Shown here: positions 32,730 to 43,374 of the stretch, piece by piece
How the letters are laid out: each line of letters starts with the position of its first letter
Numbering within the stretch: the stretch's first letter is position 1
Origin: Porodaedalea pini
Lineage: Eukaryota > Basidiomycota > Agaricomycetes > Hymenochaetales > Hymenochaetaceae
DNA: 64,000 bases
Direction of reading: 5' to 3'
NCBI GenBank assembly: GCA_002794775.1
Contig: NBAY01000023.1
Location: forward strand, 1-64,000
Translations under genes and position numbers: made by a program
The notes under the pieces: generated by a model
What the model was told of the DNA's origin: nothing
Seen by the model: the letters and a program-made list of their open reading frames with translations, nothing else
The model's database searches: none

Positions 32730-33528
32730 TGTGGGAGCCCGACTACCAAATCAGTGATGTACTCACCCGAGCGCGCGGGTCATGACATCATGTGACTCAC
32801 ACCGCAGTCTAAATTGCAGAATGCAAGAAAACCATTGGATGGAGTACATGTGCATACATCCCCACCGCAGCAGCCAAGTGCTGCGGCCACCTGAAACATA
32901 GGAAGGAAACGGAAGGGCATCTGGTTGGACAGAACGTAAAGAAATTAGAAATTCAGTAGGCTATATAAGGCCGAGTAACTAGCACCCCAGATCCCCATTC
33001 TCTATCACTTTAATTTCAAGGTTTTCAAAAGGTTACAGAACACTGCTACTTCTTACCCCTACCTCTACATCTATAAACTACCACTGTGTAATATCCTCCT
33101 TGGTTGAATAACGAGTCCGCCCCATACTGGGTTGAGGATTTGTCCCAAGTTGAATAAGGATTGACTTTGATTGAGTAGACCCTTGGCTATGCCACACTTA
33201 GAAGGTTCCTCTCATTTTCCACAGAACCAAGTCTGGTTGAGTGCATCTCGGCTACGCCAAGCCTTGCAGTTTGCCTCCTAGACAACATTGCAGCATAACT
33301 GAACGTCTCTCGACCCGCTAGGGCATTACCTCCCCTATCTGCTGTAACTAAGTGCTTTCAATACCAACCTCAGGGTCCACCTGATAAGGGCAGCGAAGGA
33401 GAAGCTGGTTATGGGATCGGTCGAAGATAAGTAAAGTCATCTCGGTAACACACCACTCAGAGGACCATACAGTCTGGAAGGCAACACCTTCGTGGTTAAA
33501 GAATTGGAATATTCGCCCGACCCTAACA
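32730..33528 (+). repeat. Candidate solo or 3' LTR
   Basis: 799 bp beginning TGTGGGAGCCCGAC and ending CCCTAACA, with a TATA-like CTATATAAGG at 32961-32970 followed by pyrimidine-rich sequence. These are LTR features, but no partner LTR or clean target duplication is present. Confidence 0.4.
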
Positions 33529-33610
33529 CTCACCCATTTCCACTGAGATTCAAAAATTATGGCTCCCCTACATCTACCTGTAAAATTCTTTCCTGTGTCT
33601 GTTAATTAAG

Positions 33611-34928
33611 TATACCAGCCCTGGAGTTCCCGGCTTCGCTGGGAACTCCACTGGCCATCAATCCGAGTTTTTTAGGCATTGCTTAATCTGAGTTTTTTTG
33701 TTCTTCAGATTTAATTAATGCAATTTCTCACTCTAAAAGCTATACCTATTCAAAGTTCCTTGCTGGCCATCAGTCTAAGCTCTTAGAACAATTCTTCATC
33801 TTAGTTCACATGATATAACTCACATACACATGCTTGAAAGCAATCTGAATTTTTATTGTATGACATTTTGTTTACAACAAAACCTCACTAAGTACAATAT
33901 TGGTTGCTGAGAACTTGAAGATAGAATAAGTCTCCTTCAATGGAGAGACATAGTGCATAATACCTGCTTCTCATGTCTTCATTTAAAATAGAAAAGATAT
34001 TCTTTATGCAATATAGATAGCATGTTAGGACACCTTATATTATATTCATAAAAGGCTATAGGTGTAGGCCTGCTAGAGTATTCTCACTACTTCTAACATG
34101 TTGCTGACTTCCTATACATCATGACTTGACTCTGATGTATTGAGTGTCCAACATTCCAAGACACAAACTCTGAAACACAACCATGTAGCTGTATCACAAT
34201 TATGAGGAATCCAAGTCTGAGACTCAGTGGCAGTCTCCAGACCTTTGGAGTCTGGCACATTATGTTCAGTTCATGCCCTTTTCACATTCTCTTTACTGCC
34301 CAACTCATTCAAAGCTTATATGCACTTATACTGAGTTGTGCTATGTATACTCTAGCATGAGCCAGGCCAATGATTTACATATTCTGAGAGTAATTCTCAA
34401 TGGACTCCAATTGGTTGATTTTCTACTGAAATTTATTTTATAATACACATGAAGAAGATAGAAGAATATTTGTCTAATTGACTTATTTTTTTCTGCATTT
34501 TTCCTAACTTTTTCATGTGAGGAATGAGTTGTTTGAGCTCAGAGTATAAAATTGATTGAAGATGATTTGCATGCTGCTGCTTTGGAATTACCACTTGTAG
34601 TCATCAAATTTTTGAGAGAAGAGCATGATTTAATTATAATGGTTTTCCCTGATTTTTGCGATTTTTTTCATATTTTTACAATTTTTTTTCATATGGGAAA
34701 TGGGTTGATTGAGGCTACAGACCAGTCTGCTCACGGATGTGTGCCCATGTGCAGACATCATGTGATGATCTGCATGTTGCCGCTTTGAGCCATCAAAAGT
34801 TTCGGAGCTGGCCGGAGCAGGAGCATGTGGGTGACAACTAAAGAAGGAAAAAGGAAGCATCAAAAACATTGAAAGTCCGAATTTAGTCAGCTTGTGGCTG
34901 TGTTGAAAGTAGGGGGTTGCGTTTGTAT
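33611..34928. mobile_element. 1.3-kb AT-rich insertion flanked by ATTAAG
   Basis: Foldback arm sequence stops at ATTAAG (33605-33610) and resumes at ATTAAG (34929-34934), so the 1318 bp between looks like an insertion with a 6-bp duplication. It begins TATACCAGCCCTGG, contains a 9-bp perfect hairpin (GGAGTTCCC / GGGAACTCC, 33623-33649), and ends GCGTTTGTAT. Part of it (about 34490-34620 and 34680-34810) is an imperfect tandem repeat. No credible gene. Confidence 0.5.
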
Positions 34929-35463
34929 ATTAAGATAACTATATCAACATCTCCTGAAAATTTGAAGCCAATCCATTCAGTATTCATGGTGCAGCAGCAA
35001 GATTTGTGTTCTACTCTGCAAGACCTGTTATGAGAAAAGGAGGGTGGAAAGAGCTTGAAGTGGAACACAAATCTTGCTGCTGCACCATGAATACTGAATG
35101 GATTGGCTTCAAATTTTCAGGAGATGTTGATATAGTCATATACTTAATTTACAGACACAGGAAAGAATTTTATAGGTAGATGTAGGGGAGCCATAATTTT
35201 TGAATCTCAGTGGAAATGGGTGAGAGAACAGACCAGCTGCACTTGTTTGATCTCCACCCACCTACACAGTCAATTTATTGCTCCCTATTTTACATATTTC
35301 TTCTTCTGAGAATCGTGCCTTTTTTTTGAGTACTTAATGAGCAGGTACTGTGCAGAATTCACAGAGAAAATAGGCATTCATTCTAATTTTTCGACACTTT
35401 GGCTCTGACGCGGCTCACTTCACGTGACATGCACATGTCGCAGGACTTATGAAAAAGGCTGTA

Positions 35464-36109
35464 CAGTCCCGGACCGGTCCTTGCACCACCCCCACTCCTT
35501 GCACCACCCTGCCTGTAACACAGCTTCAACAATTTCCTGGGCTCTGAATAACACATAGTTAGGTTCTTATTGACTAAAAGTTATGCCAGAAAAAAAATAC
35601 TGTTAAAAGACTAAGAATTCATCAAGTTATGGCCCAAGGTCAATAAGGAAAGTGCCGATCTGCACTTGTTTCAAAAATGTTTGCCTTTTTGTTTCCACAC
35701 AACAAACTATATTTAAGCTAAGAAAATAAATTTTTAAACTTACTATGTAGTAGTAGATCACCTGTGCAAAATTTGATGCAATTTTATATGAAATTGAGTT
35801 GTAGAAAAATTCAACAAGCTCCCTAGGCCTTTGAGTCGCATTTTGGAAGGTCACGTGATCCCTTCATCTTATTTCAGATCACGAGCGTGGGGATAATGTG
35901 GTGCAAGGACCGGTGCCAACTCATTTTGGCCTTGGAACATAAATCTTTCGTGGCAATTTTTTCCTTCAATATTTTTGCTCAAAAATTGGCATACTTAGTC
36001 TCAACAGAAGTTACTTTCATGCGGTATTTTTTTTTTTGGAATAAAAGTTTGTAAATAATGAGAAAAAGGGAGATGAAAATGTGCTGGTGCAAGGACCGGT
36101 CCGGGACTG
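35464..36109. mobile_element. Mariner-type MITE with perfect terminal inverted repeats
   Basis: 646 bp starting CAGTCCCGGACCGGTCC. The first 25 bp are an exact inverted copy of the last 25, and TA flanks both sides (35462-35463, 36110-36111). CAGT termini plus TA duplication are typical of Tc1/mariner. It has no transposase frame. Its left TA is also the right TA of foldback D. Confidence 0.88.
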
Positions 36110-36458
36110 TAATTGCTACTTTGGAAGGATCAACAGATCGACAGATCGACAGAACTTTTTTACAACGCACAGTTCCCATATGGAAGATGACTATGCACTT
36201 GAGACTTTGAGTAAGCTATTTGAAATATTGACGATTCATACCTCACGGTGTACATGTGAGATTTTTTGAGAAAAGGTGGATCGAAAGCGAGTATACATCC
36301 TTAAATCAATGTATAAGACCTTGCATAAGCAAGTCACATGTTGCGTAGCGAGTCCTGTGATTGACACTACCTGCGATCCTCAGAAGATTGATTCTTTGCT
36401 TTGGGTTTAACTCCAGCTTAATGAATCGGTATCGCTGCACTCACTTTGTCAATCTTCG

Positions 36459-37038
36459 ATGACCCTGCTGCTGGTCTCGAGATGTTTACCAATGTTTAGA
36501 GCAACATCGAGACTTTCTACGTCTTCCGTTTCCCGTTCGCCGACGAGATCTTCGCGCCTCAGGAAACCGGCTTATTTCATTCTTGGTGCAGGGGTCATTT
36601 ACGCTGTGGACAACAAACTAAACGCATTGTCTCTTGCACATACTCTCAGGACGTTCGTGACAGGTGCAATTGTCGTGACAGACTACAAGATCAACTTCCA
36701 AGCCCACCCGCTGTTCGCTGACTCCATCGCCGACCTGCATGCGCGTAATGCCGAGCGCATCTATGACCTCCTGCGCGCGAATGGTGGGCTCTACCTCAAG
36801 ATTGGACAGGCTATTGCCATGCAGTCCGCAGTCCTTCCCGAAGAGTTTCAGAAGCAGTTCGCACGCATGTTCGATGATGCGCTGCAGAACGGCTGGAAGG
36901 AAGTCAAGCGGGTCATTCGAGACGAGTTTGGTGGAAAGAGTCCAGATGAGGTCTTTGGAGAGATAGAGAGGACAGCTCGAGCGAGTGCGAGTATCGCTCA
37001 GGTGCATCGGGCGCGGCTCGCGGATGGTCGTGTAGTAG
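36459..37038 (+). CDS. ABC1/ADCK1-like mitochondrial kinase, 5' part (gene split by retroelement)
   Basis: First 193 codons of an ABC1 (UbiB/ADCK) family atypical kinase; continues at 50670. The ATG at 36459 opens an Arg/Ser-rich, acid-poor N terminus that fits a mitochondrial presequence. A possible membrane segment follows (AYFILGAGVIYAV). The family hallmark KxGQ lies in LYLKIGQAIAMQS, then LPEEFQKQFARMFDDA, and the Ala-rich loop SASIAQVHRARL. The exon runs up to DGRVV, where the 13.6-kb element is inserted. Removing the element and one GTAG restores an uninterrupted frame into the nucleotide-binding lysine region. ADCK1/yeast Mcp2 is the closest group I recognise; these proteins act in mitochondrial lipid and morphology maintenance. 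As it stands the gene is disrupted. Confidence 0.88.
37035..37038. repeat. Target-site duplication GTAG, left copy
   Basis: Four bases before the left LTR, repeated at 50670-50673 after the right LTR. Confidence 0.85.
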
Positions 37039-37866
37039 TGTAGCGATTAACTATCGCCTACGCGCCAGCCGAGTCTTTCCGCCCTCACTTACACTACTCC
37101 TTTGACTCCCTTTACCGGCCACCGAACATTACCATTTATTCATTCGTAATCGGCGGCCTACTCTTTATTATTAATTCTTGGTATGGACACGATCGGACGG
37201 ACGGATGTCGTACGAACTCGATCAGCACATGGACAACCGACTCTCGTGGGCACAGGTGGAAGGACTTAGGGGAGTAGGACAAGGATGTGGGATACAGTTG
37301 TGCAGTGGTGGGAGACGAGAGAGCAGGTTGGGCACTACAATATCACTCCACGATGATCGGCTGCGTGATGTGCGCAGGCCGATCACCGACTCACCTTCAC
37401 ATCTGTTCACACAGACTCGGCCGAGTCCTGCACCGCTTTCTCTGCTTCAGTTTAGTATAAATTCACGGTAGTTTGTACACACACAGACACGGAGACACGG
37501 ACACAGACACACACAGTACAGAAGACAGACAGTCCCCTCTCCACCTCTAGACCGCAATCTACTACATGCATTACTACGCACTACTTGCCCGACTCTTGTT
37601 CTGAAAACAGTATACACCGACTCTCAGAACTCCATCACCCAATCACCGAACGCCCTCGGCCGCTGCCTCAAGTGCCGATTTTACCCGCCCGAGTCTTGGT
37701 CTAACTGGAATCCCGCAGGTATCCGTATCGCCAAGTCTTCATATCTCGAACCTCGCTCTACTTAGGTTGTCCCTCTCAGTATACTGAGTCACCGCAGTCC
37801 CCCTTGGGTCAAACACGAGCGCTAGCCCGGATCGCCCTTCGGATTGGAAGAGTCTGCACCCCTACA
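37039..37866 (+). repeat. Left LTR of 13.6-kb element
   Basis: 828 bp from TGTAG to CTACA, with TATAAAT at 37456-37462 and a CA/GACA-rich microsatellite tract around 37478-37530. Identical to the right LTR except for 8 transitions. Confidence 0.95.
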
Positions 37867-40459
37867 CATTGGAGCCCACCGCGAGGGGGACAAGGTGCCT
37901 CGCCTAAGTATCAGGTCGACGTCTGAAGCTCCTCGGTGCTCTACACACATACAGGCAAAGGTCCAAGAAGAACCGAGCAACCCACCACCACCACCCAGAG
38001 GACGAGGCCGAGGAAGACCAAGAGGACGTCCACAGACCACAGCCACCCCTCGAATCTTACACGCTCCCAGAGAAGCGTCGTCGTCACCCTTTCGCCAATC
38101 TGGAATCACCAACCCAGAAAACACACTTCAGGATACCGAGCAACAACAGCCACCCTTAGTAACCGAACCCGAACTCACACAAGAACGAGGACAACCAGTC
38201 GAACCTAGAAGGATCCTACCTGATCTCATTGAAACACCGATATCACTTCGTATCCCAGGAAGCTTCATAACCGGCAACAGGTCGCATTTCAGCATCGCCA
38301 GTACACCGCTCAGTCGGCAGACACAATGACCCAGGGGAACACCCGAAAGCGAGGAAAAGAATCCAGGGCTTGAAGGATACAGGAGTCCAACAAGGGAACA
38401 AAGTCGCTCCAGATCCGAAGAAGTGGTCAGGAGACTGGTATCGCCAGGACCACGAGAATCAGCAACACCGTATCGAAACCAGTCACTCGGATCGTTGTCA
38501 CCCACAAAACCAGGTTCACCACTTAATTGGGGCAGACAAGCCATCAGAAGACAGATCGACGAACCTCTGATTCAAACAGGAGGACCAATAGAAGGACCAA
38601 CAAAACGAGACTCAGAACCTGAGAATCCTACCCCTGACCAAGAAGGACGACCAACCCCAGGATCACCACAAACTTGGTCCGAGACATCGGAGGAAGACCT
38701 ACCTCCACCAGCACCGCCACCAACTCCAGAAGGAACGGTGCCTGTTGCGATATCAAGGATCATGGACCCATACCCGGAAACTTGCCCTTTGACTCCGGAA
38801 CAGCCGACTCCACCCTCACGCGTACCCACACCGGCTCCGCCAACTCTCCATATCGTGGCGCCACCAATAGTCAGAGCAGTCATGGCTAATTCTACCGCAC
38901 AAGGATCGAGCCAAGGACCTTCACAAGCCCCACCAATGGCACCACCGACACAACCCATACCCAACGTCGCCAATCCTCTTCCAGACCTCGCCGAGTCCAG
39001 AAATCTCCCGATCACCAGACCAAATCCTCTGGTTCCAGGAGCGACAATGCCGAACAGACACGACAAACGAGCACCAGAAATGAACGCCGATGTAGAACCG
39101 GAAGGGATTCCGCGATTCTTTGAAGAGGTTAACATCTTAGGATCGAATGCAGGGATCACCGACCTACAGAAAATCAATTGGGCACGTTACTATGCACCGG
39201 TACGCGAGGAATTACTATGGTCGACTCTCCCACAGGCATGACAAAACGATTTCGCATCATTCAAAACAGCCGCCCTAGGCTTCTATCCGGTGGCAACGAT
39301 AAGATACACTTATGGAGATCTAATCAACTTCGTTGCCGAGAATTCCAACAAGGTTTTAATGAGCACGGCTGCCCTGGGAGAATACCATCGAAGCTTTATG
39401 CGTATTACATCATACCTGGTTCAAGAAGGAGTCATTTCGGAGTTAGACCAAAAATGGTTCTATCGAGAAGGCCTGAATCAGCTCACCAATCAGCATCTCG
39501 AACAACAGCTTTGGTTGGTTGACTTTCGACACCCAGCTGGCGTCCCTTGGGATATACCGGTACTATACAATGAACTCGACCGACTCATAGCAGGAGGAGT
39601 CCTAGTAACTGGCCCCAGTGAGCAGCAAGGCTACACAGTACCGCAGTATGGAACATTCGGGATACCCGCAGCACCTCCATACTTTACTCAGCAACACGTC
39701 ACCGCAGCATCTGGACCATATGCACCAAACCCCATCAAACGAGAGGACTCAGAACTGAGCCTGCTCACACGTATGGTATCGGACTTACAAGCTGAAGTAA
39801 GAGATCTCCGAGGCGAAAGGAAGGAGGAGTACCGAAGACGGGACTACGAGGATCGATACACTCGAGATCGGCCGTATGCCCCTAATGAACCACGGGAGTA
39901 CCAGCAACCCGACAATTACGGACGACCACGAGAGGAGTACAGGGCACCACCGAGAGGCCCACCTCCAGTCAGAAATATGCAGGTAAGGAATACAGGACCC
40001 CGAACGTGTGCCATGTGCCACAGCACCGCACACCTATTCAGGGACTGTACGATCAGAGACACATTGCTGAACCGGCGACTATTGGCCTTGGATGCACAAG
40101 GATTCGTTGTGATGCCAGGAGGAACACGACTACCTCTGGGACCTCAAGGCTCCTCTCTACTGGATCGAATGAACTTGTACTACCGAGACCACCCGAATGA
40201 AGTCCCTCCAGGTACGACTCTTCCTGTCGATATGATGGCGCTACGAGATCCACCACCACATCAGACTGCAAACTTGTTCGATACGTACTATCCCGCCATA
40301 TCAGGACCAAGTATGTATACGCCGACCCAGCCATGTAAGGAGGAAGCCCATATCAAAGAAATCCAGGACGAATATGTAGGGGAAGGAAGGAAGGAAGGTT
40401 CGACAATACGGCAAATTCTCACAGCCAGCAGAGACGATCTGCGAGACTGGCAAATATAG
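37867..40459 (+). pseudogene. gag: Gag of 13.6-kb element, two TGA stops
   Basis: One frame is open from before 37844 to the TAG at 40457-40459, except for TGA at 38327-38329 and 39239-39241. The N-terminal half is a very Pro-rich disordered region. From about 39120 there is a helical capsid-like part (FFEEVNILG, RYTYGDLINFVAENSNKV). A single CX2CX4HX4C knuckle CAMCHSTAHLFRDC lies near 40010. The true start is unclear: the first strong in-frame ATG is at 38762, so part of the Pro-rich segment may be leader. The next frame (protease) overlaps in the -1 register. Confidence 0.75.
37870..37887 (+). other. Candidate primer-binding site
   Basis: TGGAGCCCACCGCGAGGG starts three bases after the LTR; the leading TGG fits pairing with a tRNA CCA end. 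The tRNA was not identified. Confidence 0.5.
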
Positions 40460-40491
40460 GAAAAGTCAACCCTCCTTCACCTAAGCGTACA

Positions 40492-41418
40492 ATGAAACCA
40501 ATGAAAGAACGAGAGGGATGCGAACCAGCTACGGACTCGGGCGTACCGGAAACTGAAACAGACCAAGGAAAGGAGAAAGAATCGGTCGAGCCCAGAACAA
40601 TCGAAGAAACAATACCAGACCATCTACCACCGAGCGAGCCTATGCAAGTCCATGTAGCACCACCACGAGAAAGGACGGAACCAAAGCCTGGACATCCAAA
40701 CCCAACGGTAGACATACAGAGGCCTCAGTTCAAATACAGCACACCAGCTAACGACCCCACAATGGTTGATGCAGTGTTTCGCCGATTCTTGGATTCCACG
40801 GTGTCAATATCAGGTCGAGAATTGTTGGCAACCTCGCCGGAAGTCAGGCGAAAGTGCAAGGATATGATGACAGCAAAGCAAAGTCCAATAAATCTTGAAG
40901 ATGAAGGCACGGCCATGTACTCAGTAGGACCCAGGCAGGGATCGCCGGACGAGACAACGGAAAAGGAACCAGTCGCACCAGCAACCGTACCAATTCGAGT
41001 CGTCGATGTATGGCTGGACGGAAAGGTCGAGGTAGAAGGACTACTCGACACTGGAGCTTCGTTTATCGGACTCTCGCGGGACGTGTGGAAACATCTAGGA
41101 TCGCCAACTCTGAACAATGAACAAATCACTATCGAAACAGCAGATGCGTCTAGGACCCAGTCGCTCGGACTAATACCGCGACTCAGGATAGGACTCAGAG
41201 GATTCTCGGTACTTGTACAAGCACAAGTCGTACACCCGGCACCGTTCGACATCCTACTCGGCCGACCGTTCCTCGCACACTGCAAGGCTTGGTTGGTGGA
41301 TATAGACATCGACGACCAGGTACTAGAACTAATCCACCCGGTAACGGAAGAAGATGTATCAATTCCAACTCGAGAACGAACACGCCAAAAGCAACCAGCT
41401 GAGAACGAGGATTTTTGA
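40492..41418 (+). CDS. Retroviral-type protease of 13.6-kb element
   Basis: 309 codons from ATG 40492 to TGA 41416-41418, without internal stops. The first 160 residues are hydrophilic. The aspartic protease domain has VEGLLDTGASFIGLSRDVW near 41033 and the flap/hydrophobic partner PFDILLGRPFLAHCKAWLVD near 41245. It would mature the Gag and Pol proteins. The frame ends in GGATTTT-TGA, a possible -1 slip site into RT. Confidence 0.85.
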   Translation: MKPMKEREGCEPATDSGVPETETDQGKEKESVEPRTIEETIPDHLPPSEPMQVHVAPPRERTEPKPGHPNPTVDIQRPQFKYSTPANDPTMVDAVFRRFLDSTVSISGRELLATSPEVRRKCKDMMTAKQSPINLEDEGTAMYSVGPRQGSPDETTEKEPVAPATVPIRVVDVWLDGKVEVEGLLDTGASFIGLSRDVWKHLGSPTLNNEQITIETADASRTQSLGLIPRLRIGLRGFSVLVQAQVVHPAPFDILLGRPFLAHCKAWLVDIDIDDQVLELIHPVTEEDVSIPTRERTRQKQPAENEDF

Positions 41419-43373
41419 TAGTCGATGAATCGGTACAATATCGACGAGACGAACCAGAGACGCAACCATGCTATACCACGAATATCCCGGAGTCAGACAC
41501 AGTACATATTTCTTTTGACAGGCAGTCTATTGAAATCACCATCACGGAAAAGGGAGGCGTAAAATCAAAACAAAATACAAAAAACAACAAAATCCAAACG
41601 AACAGCGGAACAGGACTATTCTCCATTAATCACCCATATGACAACGAATCTCTACTTCCTCGAAAAAATCAGACCCGCCGAACGACTCAGCCATTCTACA
41701 AGTACAAAAAGGTCGCCGATCGTATAAAGCCGGTTCCAACCACACTCCCCAAAGAATATCGAATCACCAGGACACAACACCCCAATCCTCTAAAGGACCT
41801 TCCGGAACTGCCGACCCATCCGCCACCATTCTCACCTGGGAAAAGACTCACCCAGGAACGATACGACGAAATGAACATAGACCCGGCCAGATTCCTACTC
41901 CCTGAAGAAAAGGATCTTGCGTGGTGGGTCATCCGTACGCAGGAAATGGCGTTCACGTGGGACGAAACAGAAAAGGGCGCACTCAACTATGACTACTTTG
42001 CCCCAGTCCTTATCCCAACGATCGAACATATTCCATGGGTACTGAAGAATATTCCTATCCCACTGGGAATATTCGACAGGGTCGTCGCAATCATCAAAGA
42101 CAAAACCATGTCCGGTGTTTACGAACCATCAAACTCGTCGTATTGATCCAGGTGGTTCTGCATAGTAAAGAAGGACAGAAAGTTGCTGAGAATAGTCCAC
42201 GATCTTCAACCTCTAAACGCAGTCACGATACGAGATCCGTCGGTACCGTATCCAACAGAACACATCGCCGAGTCTTTCGGGGGCCGATCCTGTTATACAA
42301 CTTTGGACTTATTCGTAGCGTTCGACCAAAGAAAACTCGCCATATGAAGTAGGGACATAATGACATTCCAGACGCCACTAGGAGCATTCCGACTCACATC
42401 GATTCCCATGGGGTATACGAACTCCCAGCAAATCATGCATGCCGATGTCACATTCATTCTGAAGGACGAAATCCCGGAGGTGGCGTTCCCATACATTGAC
42501 GATGTACCCATAAAAGGGCTGGCCACGCGATATGAGTTACAGGACAGATCGTACGAGACCATCCCTGAAAATTCAGGAATCCGCCAATTCATATGGGAAC
42601 ACCTAAACGACATCAACCGAGTCCTCCAAAGATTCAAAGTAGTTGGGGCGACTCTGTCCAGGAAGAAGTTGGTACTTGCTGCACCCGAAGCCGTGATAGT
42701 CAGCCACACCTGCAACTACTCAGGACGAGTCCCAGACGAAGCACGAGTCCAAAAAGTCATCGACTGGCCTCCTTGTGAAGACATTACCGACGTTCGATCA
42801 TTCCTCGGAACTGCCGGAGTCCTCAGGCATTTTATCAATGACTTCGCCCGATTGGCATATGATCTGAACCGACTCACCGGAAAAGACGTCCCCTTCTCAT
42901 TTGGAAAACTCGAACAGCAATCGATGGACCAACTTAAGAAGGCAGTCGCCGAGTCTGGAGCCATCAGGCCGATCGACTACAAATGCGGGAGACCGGTCCA
43001 CCTCTGTGTAGATTTGTCGATTTGAGGATATGGAGCGATTCTCTTACAGATCGGAGAAAATGGAGAACGATTCCCAGCCCGTTTTATGTCTGCAACCTGG
43101 AACGAGAGGGAACAGAACTACTCACAGCCAAAAGTAGAACTGTTTGGGCTCATGAGGGCACTCCACGATGCACGGATCTACCTAATAGGACTGGACCACT
43201 TCTACATTGAAGTCAACGCCAAGTACATTAAAGGCATGATCAACAACCCAGATATCCAGCCAAACGCAACGATCAACCGGTGGATCGCTGGAATCTTATT
43301 GTTCCACTTCACAATTATCCATGTACCAGGCACTCGGCATACAGGCCCAGACGGACTCAGTCGACGAAAGTGA
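41415..43373 (+). pseudogene. pol: Reverse transcriptase and RNase H of 13.6-kb element, TGA-interrupted
   Basis: One frame with TGA at 42144-42146, 42345-42347 and 43023-43025, ending at TGA 43371-43373. It opens with a long N-terminal extension (41415-42100). The RT follows: WFCIVKKDRKLLRIVHDLQP, LDLFVAFDQRKL, FQTPLGAFRLTSIPMGYTNS and the catalytic FPYIDDVPIKG near 42490. Then FLGTAGVLRHFINDFARLAY and an RNase H domain (HLCVDLSI, EREQNYSQPKVELFGLMRAL, PDGLSRR). The YIDD variant and long linker match the Agaricomycete Gypsy lineage rather than the chromodomain element upstream. Each stop lies where an amino acid is expected, so they are mutations, not ends. Confidence 0.85.
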
Positions 43374-43374
43374 G

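Larger units (their letters stand above)
31797..33528 (+). mobile_element. Insertion in foldback D: probable truncated LTR element
   Basis: About 1.73 kb absent from other foldback copies. The left part holds a 159-codon ORF; the right 0.8 kb has LTR-like features. The flanking arm sequence (GGTCTGTTCTC before, CTCACCCATTTCC after) shares CTC, which may be a short duplication. There is no left LTR, so the element is probably a fragment. Confidence 0.45.
31627..35461. mobile_element. Foldback element D, split by two insertions
   Basis: The left arm starts within the arm (its first 75 or so bases are missing) and is interrupted at about 31797-33528 and again at 33611-34928. The right arm is complete and ends GGCTG at 35461, followed by TA. 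The central loop (near 35000-35055) has the same sequence as in element C but inverted relative to the arms. Confidence 0.75.

Noticed and set aside
32730..33528. Complete LTR retrotransposon in foldback D
   Set aside because: No second LTR, no gag-pol and no clear duplication; only an LTR-like fragment can be supported.
33623..33660. Helitron 3' end (hairpin followed by CTGG)
   Set aside because: There is no T after the putative terminus, no TC start nearby and no Rep/helicase. The insert boundaries fit ATTAAG duplication better.
37178..37471. A 97-codon frame present twice (also 49981-50274)
   Set aside because: It lies wholly within the two LTRs and is duplicated only because the LTRs are.
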